NCBI GenBank assembly: GCA_029962745.1
Contig: CM057154.1
Span: 20,340,857 to 20,404,856 of the forward strand
DNA length: 64,000 bases
Reading direction: 5' to 3'
From: Echinometra lucunter
Taxonomy: Eukaryota; Echinodermata; Echinoidea; Camarodonta; Echinometridae
Shown: positions 11,923-24,500 of the stretch, one piece after another
Position numbering within the stretch: the stretch's first letter is position 1
Layout of the letters: every line of letters begins with the position of its first letter
Position numbers and translations under genes: made by a program
The notes under the pieces: model-generated
Told to the model about the DNA's origin: nothing
The model's database searches: none
The model's input: only the letters and a program-made list of their open reading frames with translations

Positions 11923-14900
11923 CTACTCTGTGATCCAGACCTTGTTAAGAACCTTCACAACCTCATCGTAGATCACGAAGACGAGGGCGACATCCAGGCA
12001 TACGCGGGACAAGCGAGGAACTGTCCCCTTATAGAAACTATCAAAAGATAAAAACATGATATTCATGACATGGTCAGTCTGAATACTGGAGGTAAGAACA
12101 TTACTGATGAAATCAAACTGGTGTTCATAGGATGTATATCCACTTAGAATATAATACTAGACTGGCATTTTCATAGGAAATGAACTTAAAACAATTCTGA
12201 GGCATTATATTCTCAACACTAAAGGGGCGTTCAGATATGAGGTAACGTTGTGGCGCCACAAAATCCCCACAACATTTTGGCGTACAAGTCAATGGGGTAT
12301 GAGGCGACAAAAAAATGTCACTGAGGCAGTACACATTTTTTTTTTGCTGCCTGGCTGCAAAAAAAATGCATACCAATCAAATTCCTAAAAACTTACTTAA
12401 AAAAAAATATGTTGTCATGATATTGTCTGCGCAAGTTTTGACAAGGTTCTCTTTTATTTGAGAGTTGACGCGTTAATGCAGGTTCATTAACATAAGTGGT
12501 GCCACAATGTCGGGCCATATCTGAACACTAAAAATTTCATGGCGCCACAATGTTGCCACATATCTGAACACCCCTTAAATGATAATATGATGTAAAAGTG
12601 AAATCTCTATTTTGAGATCATTGTGACACTACAAGTTACAGATAATTACTTGACTTAAAATAACCTCTTTATTTTGAATTGTGAAATATTCCAAAATATT
12701 TGAAGATACATAGGAGGAATTGATATACAGTAACTAAAATTATTTCTAGTGAATGAGATCATTCATTGTAATATTGTTAAAAAGGGTAGATCATGAGGTG
12801 AGCTGGCTCCATCAGTAAAGCCATCTGCCCACTGAACCAAATATGGTGCGTTTGTCCCACCCAAAAAAGATGACAGAAGCCTGCATTGTGCGTTATCATG
12901 CCCATCCCCTGTTTCATAGATACAGGCCTTGTTTGAGTGAAAATACTGTCCTTTGAATAGGATGTTAAATGAAGGTCCCATGCAGAGGAGAGTCACTACC
13001 TTTGCTGGTACACCTGCACATCCCAATATAGTGGAAGACCTGGAAGACCCCCCCCCCCCCAGCCAATTGTGTAGCAGTGATCTTTCAGGATGTCCCAAGA
13101 AACTTACTTTGATGGAAAAATTCTCACAGCCATATCCACAAAATAGAATTTCTGCACTTACATTCTTATTCAAAATTAATACACATGATTAAATAAGGAA
13201 TTTGCATGCAATGCTTTTCAAAATGAATGGCAGAGTGACCTAACTTCGTGCAGGTCCAAACTTCGCGCACAGGGCCATATCTCAAAAACTAGAAAAGATC
13301 GTGAAAAACTGGTAGCATCAATGGAAAGAGCACCCTAAAATTACCCTGGAAGTTACTTTCCTTTTGAAATTAGAGAAGGAATTTTGAAATTATGAATGAA
13401 AAATCGGCAAATTTGGCAGCGTTTTGCATTCGTTCTGACAAAAACTGGACTTGTCAACAAGGGTCTAGAATTCCTTTTTTTGAGAGACAATGTCATCAAA
13501 ATTGTAAGTAAAATGTGGTATCAAATTATTCAGTGGCATTTTGCCTTCCTAGTAAAGCAATTATCTTACCTTTTATGGATCTCTATTTTGTATTAATCAC
13601 TTGAAAACTGGGGTGCGCGAAGTTAGGTCTGGGTATTTTTGTAACACTTTTCCAGGTCCAGAGCGGTGCGATACGACATCGAATTTTGCGATCGCGATAT
13701 CTTGGGAATTCTTCGTAAATAACATGTTCTTCTTGCGCCCATTTGAAATCTAAAACTTTGTTATGCCTTTGGTGTGCCTTTGGTGTCATTTAAATCAGAA
13801 TGATTTTGGGTAAAAGTTGAGAAATTATGTATAAAAAATGGCCTTCATTAAAAAATTAAAATGTGCGCGACCTATGGTCTCCCCATCATAATACCAGGAA
13901 AAGTGGATGAAAAACTAGTAGGGCATAACTTACGCCTTGGCCCCTTCATATTTCCAGATCTTGACTGCACAGTCCCATGTGTTCTTGTATTTGTGGGCAT
14001 CCAGACCCTGGAAAAATAAGCAGGGATTCGTTTAGGGAATTAATGGTTGAGAAAAAAATGATGAATTCTTTTGAGTGCTTACTGAAGAACATGAAGAGAA
14101 AGAAGAAACAACTGATAAAAAGCAACAAGGATTCATCAACGAATTGAAACCACTACAATCACTTGAGATAGACATGACAGAAAAACTAATTGAAAGATAA
14201 GAATGTGTTTCAAATCAATTACATCACTATACACAGGACAACTGATAAAGACAACGAGGTAGCTCTACTTTCGAAGATATAATTACAACTTTTCTCCTAC
14301 TTTGATATAAGTTTGGATAAGCTTAACACTCTGTCACCACATATTAATGATAAATGGAACTATACTACTCTCTAAAGCAGAGCACTATCAGAAGTCCTGA
14401 AAGTAATGACCTTAAATTCTTAAAGAGAAGCTTGAGTTCTGGGAAAGGTGAAAAATAATTTGTGAGCTCTCTCTTTCTTTTCATATCAGTTAGGACAAAT
14501 ATCATAGTCAAAATATCCCCTAGAAAGGATTGCTCTTCAAATGCCTTCATATTGGAAATATGACAAGAAATAGCTGAAAAGTTCAAGGGTAACATTCATG
14601 CCAGATTTGTATGTGGTCCCATATACTCATTTCATTGTGCAGTGCAAGTACCTTTTGAGGAAAGTAAGTAAATTTCTTATCACTTCGATAATCTCCAAAT
14701 CTCACACTAGACACCTGTGTTTATATACAACTACTCTAACTCTGCCAGTTGCTTTGGAACAGTTTCTTTTACATTATGATACATGACCAGAACTCCAGTT
14801 TATCTTTAAGATTGACTTCACTACAACACCATGCAGCAAGTACACTCTGTTTTTGTACATTCTTAAAATATCTGTTTCTGTCTCTTTGTCTGTCTGTCGT

Positions 14901-17900
14901 ACCTGCATACGTGTCTTGACGACATCCAAAGGAGTGTTGCCGAACACGCTGGCAGCTCCAGCAAGACCACCGAAGCAGGCAGTGATCAACGGGTTGATGT
15001 ACTTGTTGGGGTCTCCGCCGCGGTACCACTCCCTCAGCGAGTCCATGACGAAGAAACGGATGGCTTGGTTGCTACCCTGCTTCATGATGGTGGCCGAGAG
15101 ACCCTGGTAGGTGCCACGTAGGCCTGATGGAAGGAAGACAAAAAGCGCAACGTGAAGTGGAAAGAAATGTATAGAGAAAGAGATTTATGGCATTGTCAGA
15201 GAGAAAGAGAGAGAGATAGAGAGAGAGATAGACAGACAGAGAGAGAGATAGAGAGAGAGAGAGAGAGGGGGGGGGGTGAGTGGAAAGATGCAATATCTCT
15301 TAAAATATTATTTTTTCTTTCCACTAATTTCTCCTTTCTCATTTAATGCTTGGAAAAGGGGCATTGCATGATTAGAGATTGCTATTACAAAAGTTGCCAT
15401 TACATACATTTTCATAATCTACTGCACTGGCACAAGAATAACTCATTTACAAATCCAGTCACCACTGAAATAGGCATAGCAGCATTTTTGGAAAGCTGAT
15501 ATTTTGATTCCTGGTAGACGTCCTCTGAGTATTCCTGAATAGGATGGTGTCCAAGCAGTTTCTGCTAAACACAAAAATTCTTCTTGCACTGTTTGGGAAG
15601 TCTACTATACTTGGTCTGAGGGAACTGTGACATGACACATCTTACACACTGTATTTGCAACTGAAAAAAATTACAAAATCAATGAGTCCAAAACTTTGCC
15701 TATGCCAGTTTACAAATAATTTATCCAAAATAGAGAAGGTAAGATAACTGCATCACTAGCATGGCAAAATGCCCTATCTCTTTTTACTTCAAAAATTCAT
15801 GCCATCTTCCCCTAAAATGAAGATTTCTAGACCTTGTCTGCAAGTTCATATTTTTCGAAACAGGCGCTAAATGTAGCAAAATCTGCCGAATTTGTGTCAA
15901 TATCTTTATTATCAAATTCCTTCCCCAATTTCAAAGAAGTTTCACCCTATGGTTATTTTAGGCTTCTCTATCTACTGGTGCCATGTAAGTTTAGAAATCT
16001 TCTCTACTTTTTGAGATATGCCCTGAGCATGACATACGGACATCAACAAAGTTGGACACACTACCATACTGATCCGTATTTTGGGAACTAGCATAGCTCT
16101 CCTTGAAGTGAATACTGAATGGTAAAAAGATTTTTGATATATGACCGAGAATAGAATTCTAAGAAGAATAACATTAAAAATTTGATGATTTTCAATCGAA
16201 ATCAGTGCATTTTGGCTAATTTTCTAATAAAAAGTCAAGAGTTGATCAAAAAATTTGAGTATGAGGTATGATGTAAAAGTGGGTGCCCAGCTTCGCGCAT
16301 TGTAGTTGTGCTGCGTGCTAGACTGTATAATATGTATTATACTTTGCGCACATTTTGCTAGAACTGCGCGACAAGGTACCACTTTGACGTCCTTGTGGGT
16401 ACCCAGTTGAAACTGGGTCACAGCTGAGGGGTCAAAAATATCCAGAAATCTTACATTTGGGGGTTTCCTTGGCAACACGACTTTATAAAAAACTTTAGGC
16501 AGATGATTTTCTGCTAATAAAATCATGCTCTTTTAAATGAACTAACACTGTTTCAGCACTGGGTACCCCCTTTAAGGAACGTCCAACCAACAAACCTTGA
16601 CTCTTGACAATCTCTCTCAGACCATGGAAGAATCCCTTGTACTGTGGCTTGGCTGAGGTCTGGTCATTGATGAACTTGACCTTGATGGTTTCCATAGGAG
16701 TGACCGCTAGGATGGCCTCGCTGACTCCTGCGCCAAGACCGCAAAGCAGACTCCCTGTTTTACTTAGAGTGCCATTGTGGCTGTCACGCCATCTGGTCTT
16801 CAAGGCTTCATTTGCTCCAAACCTGAACATAATGGAAAGGAAAGATAGATTTCACAAGATTCATTTTGGTTTTAAATCATATAAAATGGCTTAGATCATG
16901 GTTATGGAGTCAAATGCAATGTGGATATTTCTAATGCTCTATAAAAAAACCCCCCAAAGTACATGTACTTATACAAAAACAAATTAGTCTGGCTAAAAGT
17001 CCATCAATTACTTTCAAAGTAAAAATCTAGAAAATATGGAAGAAAAAAATCACAATTCCCTTTACTCTCCAGGACACATCACTAAAAATGAACTCATCAT
17101 AATATATTCAGTAGAAACTAGATCATGATCAAATCATCATCAAAAGAGAGAGAAGAAACCATATCGTATGTCATTTACTGAAACAAAATGTGGGTCACCA
17201 ATCTCTCTGATCATATCATGTGGAGCCTTTTTTGAAAGATCAGGTTATGTAATATGAAGCTATTATGGAGGAAATTATAAATGCTTAGATTTCACTCTCC
17301 CAAAAGAACAGTATACCAGGCTAATAAACATGCAACTTTTCTGGTAGATCAAGATAAATTACTTCAATATTGGATGGAATTATTGATTTGCAAAAGCTTC
17401 TCAGGTAGTCCTCCAATGTTCAGGCTGCACATTGACTTAAAAGATCTTTTAGTCCAAAGGTTAATTGATTCAAAGGTTTAGTATTGCCCATAGCATACAT
17501 GTATTCCTTATACATCCAGAGAAGTTAAGTACCGGTAGTCTAAATAACAAAATTGGTCTGATATCTGTAATAAGCTAAAGGATCTCAAGATAAAGCTTTA
17601 GGGCATCCCAGCTAAGCTTTTAATACCCTACAAGAGTGACAAACTTGAATTTACAGATAATTTCAGTGGCTGGATTTATCTGTGCTTTTGAAAAGAGGCC
17701 AGTGGAAACAAAAAGTTGCTCCAGCAACAATTGCTTCAGGGTCACTGAACAACCAAATGAAATTCCTAAATTCTGTCCTGGACGAAATGTGAACTCTCAC
17801 CTAGTAAACTTAGGCCTGACCTAAAACCCTACCATAACCCTGTATCTTTGGTAGAGTAAAGCCAGGAGCAAGTTTTGGATTGTTGGATCAACGAGTAGTA

Positions 17901-18539
17901 AAGGCCGGTTTTCATAGACATGCGAACGATTTGCAAAGGATGCGAATGTTGAAAAAATGGCAAGGTCCAACATTCACACTTTAGGCTCTAAAATTTCATC
18001 AAACATGCGAGGGGGCTCAGAGACATCATCAATTGTTTGTACAGTATATTTAGTTCAGTGGGAATTTTTAAAAATTTTGAAATTTCTTGCAAACGTTTCT
18101 AGCATTCCACAAACAAGTGACGATGCTTTCAAACTCCTGCCCATGTTTGGTGAACTCTTGCAGCCTAGAATACAAATGCTGGACTTTGCCATTTTTTTTT
18201 TACATTTGCATCCTTTGCGAATTGGTCTTGTGCCCCATGAAAACTGGCCTTCAGCTACTGTACACAGAAAACATAGACCTACTACTATAAGACTCAGCCC
18301 AAAATATCCTGGAAACACAAACACACCTGACTTCGGATCATGTTTTCCAGGAGTCAACATTGTGCCTTAATTGATTTGGAGCATGCATGCATGCATGCAT
18401 GCATGCAGCTGACAAAATGGCAAACTTTGTACAGGAAATCAATATCACCTTCACAGATATTTTACATCCCTGTCTCATAATTTTATGATTAGCATGAGAA
18501 TCACACTTTGTACAGCACGACATAAATGGATGGGTGAGT

Positions 18540-18585
<46 letters not shown>

Positions 18586-21500
18586 ACAAGCTAAAATTAA
18601 ACAAATGTAACAAAATGCATGTAGAAAATACAAACAAAGTCAAATGAACTGCCATCTCTACATGTACATATATTATTTAAAAAAGAATGATGAAAATAGA
18701 GGGAAACAGGTACGAAGAGGGAAACTGAAAGTATAGAAAGGACATTTGACTATTGCATGGTTCTCTGCAGTACATAACATCCATGGCTCCAATACCATGC
18801 GTACAGGATTTCAGACAAGAAAGAACCATGTGTGAAAGTGCTGCAACATGCGTGGCGACAAGGGTAAAAAAATATTGGAGTATATATTCCTAACATTAAT
18901 GATAAATGCCACAGATTGTTTTATTTTTTGGCAATGCATGTGTGCTATTATGCCATTAGTAGACTACTCCTGCTCACCAAGAAGTATTTTTCATCCTTTT
19001 GCTATAGCATATACTGCCGCCACACCTAACTTTAGGTGTTATTCCTTAACACTTCCTAAACTGTTGTGCTTTGCGCAGAGGGGGAACCGTGTGTGAATTA
19101 TTTTCTAGTGAGAACCCTGTATTGGGAACAGTGGCGTAGACAGGTTCTTACACCTGGGGGGGATGATTTGCCGTTCACGAGAAATCGAGGATCAATTTTG
19201 TATACAGATACACACACACCCGCACACACACACACACACTCACACACACACACGCACACACACACACACACGCACACGCACACAATCACACCCACACCCG
19301 AATGCACAGACATAAATAGACAGGGTGGCGGAGCGTCTTTTAAAGTGGGGGGGGGGGCACTTGCGAAAAAGGGCACTTTGGGGGGAAAAAGGGGGCCCTT
19401 ACAAAAGCTGAACACGAGAAAGAAAATATACCCTTACATTCTATTTAACACACTTTTAAAGTGCATTTTGACATACTTTTTACATGATAATAACTACTTT
19501 GCACTATTATTGTAAACTGCTCTGTCTTACTCAATTGTGAGCGAGCGAAGCGAGCGAGAAAATATGCTCAATATTTTTGCTAAAGGGCATGGTATTTGCA
19601 GTATATTTCGAGTGGCCTATAATGATAAAGGCTCCCGGAAATTCATTTTATACGTGTTCCATTATCATTGCGAATTTCTTCAATTTACTCTGTATATAGT
19701 TTTCCTTATAGTGACCAAGCTATAATGTTTAAATGCATTAGTAAGGTCTCATAGCTACCGATCTTTTTTTATCAGAGAAAATATTCAAATTGAGTGGGGT
19801 TTTGAGCACAATACCATCAGGAATTTAGGAAAACATATAAGACTTTATGCTTACAACACACTTGAACTGCCTTGAGTGAGATATCATAAGTGCGAGCGAG
19901 CGTAGCGAGTGAGCTTTAGAAAGAAAAAGTAGAAAAATACCTCCCAATAAAGGGGCACCGTTCCTTCTAATTACAGTTGTGGGAAGCACTTGCCCGAATG
20001 GAAAAGGGACACTATCAGAAAACAAAAAGGGCGCTAATTGCCCTTATCTTACATGAACAGATGCAGAAATTGGACATACTAAAAAGGAAAAGGGCACTTA
20101 TCAGAAGTAAATGAGGGCATTATCAGATTTCAAATGGGGCACTTAATATCAGGGGTGAAAAGGGGCAATCTGCAGAAGAGAAATTGCACTGTGAAAAATG
20201 AAAAAGAGGAAGTGAAAGGGGATAATGATCACATTTTAAAAGGGACATTGATTTGAAGTGTAAGAGGCGCACTTCTCAGAAGAGAACAGAGCGCTATTAA
20301 AAGGGAAAGGCATAAAAGAGCGTATTTCTGTAGATTTTAAGAAGGGTAAATTATCTGAAACGAAAAGGGGCATTTATTAGAAAGTGAAAGGGCACTTGAT
20401 CAACAAAGAAAATGGGCCCTTCTAAGATAAAAGAAGGGGCACTGAACAGGTTTGAAAGGCGGCATTTTTGTGGGGTAAAAAGGGGTACATTTTGGGTGCT
20501 TCGAAAAGTGTGTGGGGGGGGGGGGGGACACTGTGCCCCCTGCCCCGGGAGAGCCGCCTCTGTAAATTGAAGATCAACGCACCGTGACAAACGTATATAG
20601 ATTATGGACTGACACACACATTATTGCATATTAACATCACGCTATTTTTCTTTCTTTTTTTAAATTTTGTTATTACACCACTTCAGAAAAATTGAGACGG
20701 CGCCGAAATTACCCCAAAGTAATATAAATTACCCAAAACGGTGCCGAAATTACCCAAAAAGAAATATAAATAACTACATAAATCAGAATAATGATCGATA
20801 TAGTTATGATAGCAATCGCCATTTCAGTCACTTTAACGATGATGATAATGATGATGATAACTATTATTGTTATTATAATAATGATAATTAATAATAATAA
20901 TAATAATAATGATGATGATAATAATAATAATAATAATACTATTTAGTGATGTATTATAATTATTATTATTATTATGCTTATTGTTGTTGTTATTGTTGTT
21001 GTTATAATGATAATGTAAGCAAACATCCTTCCCTAAAACCTGGGGGGGATGATTGTACATGTCATCCCCCCCACCTTGTGAGGTGGGGGGGATGCATACC
21101 CCTCATCCCCCCCGCTGTCTACGCCCCTGATTGGGAACCTTACATGTAGAAGTGGGAAAAAATTGTGAGATAATAATTGATTTGCACTGTAAAGCGAGAA
21201 ATTGCAGTGTTTTTGCAAAGCACTATGGGTATTTTGCCAGTGCTCCTTTTGTTAATTTATTTTTTATTTTTTGTGAATTGAAAGAAAATGGACAGAGTGA
21301 CTTGACTACAAAATGTGTTTGGTTATGAGAAGGTGAAACAAACAGTTGAGGCTAAACTGCACTTTGGCAGTTGATTCATAACATCCTCTTGTGCCATCAT
21401 TTCAAGCAGCACCGAAAGGATTAAACATGGAATTTTGCCAGCTGCCTATGATTCAAATCCAACCTGTTTGTTTGCACCATACTTCGACACCTCTCTATTT

Positions 21501-24500
21501 CTGGCTTAAGTGTCTGGCTCAAGTATTCCCTGCTACCCTCTAAACCAGCTCACCACATACCTCTCAGTACATTCCCATTCATGCTCAAGTGGGTAGCCTG
21601 TATGCTGAAGAGGACATACACTGTAACCGATAGCAGCGCAGGGATATGCCACTGTGACATTTGCATCGGTAATAATGCTGGTAGTGTTTTTGGATGGGCA
21701 GTGAAGAGAGGGGAGGGTGCTAGCAAAGTTTATTGACATATGTATCAGGGTTGACATCAATGGGACGTATGTATGGGCATGGCTTGGCGTCTTCTACTCG
21801 TGGAGATGCTGTATTCTTTTTATAGAAAATTCAAGCAAATATTAAATCTGAGAGAAAGAGACCTGAACAGGGAGTGGTATGAGTCAGATAGAGAGAGAAA
21901 GACAGAGAGAAGGATGAGAAATAGTCTTTGGATATGAAGACCAACATGAAGAAAGAGCGAGCGAGAGAGAGAGAGAGAGGTATAATTACAAAGTGTTAAT
22001 GGATATCAAGAGAAATAGAAGGACAAAGATGATACAGAGAGGGAGAGAAAGAGAGAGAGAGGCAGGTGGAAGAGAGTGTGGGTGTGTGTGTGTGTGTAAA
22101 AAAGGACAAAAAGATAATAGAAATTGTTGAGAAATACTGACATAAAATCAGGGAATGATAATAGATGAAAGGAAATGATTTTTGTAGAGTTTACTTAACG
22201 ACACTTGTAAAGGCATTATACCAACCTAACAGCTGACTTTGGTATAGACCCATATAAAAGAGGGCTGAGGCCCCTGTAGAGACCCCTGACTCCATGATCC
22301 TTGACTGTAAGCTTGACACAGTGTATAGGTCCACGGTAGAGGGGTTTGGCAGCCCTTTCGTCTAGCTGAAGTTGGGTCTTTACGTACTCCGTGGGGAAGG
22401 TGATGCAGATCTCGATTCCGCCTGCGATGCCACCTGCAGACGAAATGAAAACACAGGGGATGATAAGTGGAAATGCGAGAGAGGACTGATACAATCTCCT
22501 ATGAAATTGGAGGTACCCTTTCTTTAGCAACTCATTTTTTGGGCTGGTTTTCAAACATTTTATATGTAATGCCTCTTTAAACTTTGTGATTATATTCAGT
22601 ATGAGGGCCTTTGATTTGCACATTGCACACTGCTTTGTACATGTACATTTTGATAAACATTCATAGTTTATTCAATGATAATGATAACAAACAGGCAATG
22701 TATTTCTTATATCCGAAACTGTACACATATGATAGTTACATTGAATGATACGCATGTTTTGATGCTTACCTAAGAAGTAAAGTACGTGTACATGTATGCG
22801 ACATGGGGCCTACCTGCAAATACCACACAGCTTAATCATGTTTAGACTGTGGATATGATTTTGTGATAAAACATTTGATTGGGAGGTGGCAATTGCTAAC
22901 ACATATGTCACCTGATATGTATGGGGAAAACAAACAGTTGTGCTTATCAACAAGTTTGCTTACATGTACGTACCTAGGAAATCAGTTTACTGTACATGTT
23001 TACATTGCATCATTTTGCTACATGTATTAACCCATAGAGGTACAGTGTCACCTTTAGGAGACGCTTTTGCAGTATCTGTTGGTCCAGAATGTTCGGCAGT
23101 ACATATCATACATGAGCAGAAAGAGAAAAATGCACTGAAAAATTTGAGCCCATTCCCATTGCCGTATGGTGTGGCGTTCTCGAATTAGAGCAGTTTAACT
23201 GTTACTAATCATTAAACTCTTTAAATCGGCAACGCAGTGAATAATACATAATCACTATTTCCATGTTCAAATTGGCAATTTCTGATTAAATTTTACAATT
23301 GTATTTCATTTTGGTTTATGTTATATCCATATTTATTTTTTTCAAGTTATGTAAGTGTGGAAATTTTTTTGTTTATTGCCAATTTGAGGATTGAAGATGA
23401 TTAATTTAGACCTCAAGAAAGCTCTGTACTGCTATAGGTTAAGGGCATCGATGAATGTATTTTTGTTGTGAAAGCAAATTTAGTGCCAGAACTGTTGACA
23501 TGTGCAACTACATGTACACAAGGAACAAAGCCAGAAGATTGTACTTGATTTCCTTTAAAAGCGCTATTTGCCAAACTAACACAAAGCGAACCATATTATG
23601 TCTAATTTATCATTTGGCAGGATGTTGCTGATTGAATTTTGTAAACAGTAGGGACAAGCAACGAACGACAGCTAAATGTATATCTGGCCACTTGTTTTTT
23701 CAATGCAGTATGCACACATTAGGTGCTTTCACACCTACCTGATCAAGGAAAATACCTGTAAACTACAGGAACTTTTTCAGACCCCAAAATACCCGATAAT
23801 TATTTCGTGCTTTCACCCTCCCCAAACCAGACCTTCACAGGAAAGTTCTACTACTTACAAGGCAAGCATGTGCATTAAGGTCCATAGGAATTCTCGTAAC
23901 CTGCTTTCACGCTTGCAAATATCCCTGTGACCTTGGAGAAAATACTTGGAACTGGAGAAAGTACCTACTAAACTACGGGTAGTTTCTTTGGGGATGTTAC
24001 TAGAACTTTTGTTTCACTTTCACACTGGCAAAATACCTGGCATTTTCTGATTGGAGTAGAATACTGGATCAGAAAATATACCAGGTACTTTTCCTGATCA
24101 GGCAGGTGTGAAAGCACTTTCTTAAACCCAACTGTGACAGGGCTGAAAAGTGATAGATCAGAAAGTGTGCACAGGAGCCTCCAGGCACATCAATAGAAGA
24201 ATTAAATGCACAGGTTTATACATTAACCCATTCGTGACAGGAATTATTTAAAGCCTAATTTGATCAGCTTTTATTCTTCAAATTGGCAACACCAACATTT
24301 TTATTTTATTGCTACATTTTTCTTATAAAATGTCATGTATTTGAAATGAATATAAATTGACAGAAATTATGATTAGAAGTCAAAAAGCTGCCAATTTGCA
24401 GGGGAAAACGGTGATTCTAAACTTTCTATCACATTGCCAATTTAAGGATTTTAATGCTTATTTTCCTTTAAAAAATTTTCAGCATCAAACAATGAATATT

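Larger units (their letters stand above)
19129..21129. mobile_element. hAT-like non-autonomous element with perfect 8-bp target duplication
   Basis: The termini are CAGTGGCGTAGACAG and, inverted, CAGGGGCGTAGACAG (14 of 15 match). The 8-bp target duplication ATTGGGAA is exact (19121-19128 and 21130-21137). An 8-bp duplication plus CAG termini is the hAT superfamily pattern. The interior contains a (CA)n tract, a second complete element (19321-20562) and an AAT/GAT repeat; no transposase was seen. Interior GGGGGGATGAT words near both ends suggest subterminal repeats. Confidence 0.85.

Noticed and set aside
17957..18370. 137-residue plus frame and 101-residue minus frame
   Set aside because: They are opposite readings of one inverted-repeat MITE.
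19066..19515. 149-residue plus-strand frame across the CA repeat
   Set aside because: It runs from a MITE through the (CA)n tract into nested elements; no conserved protein.
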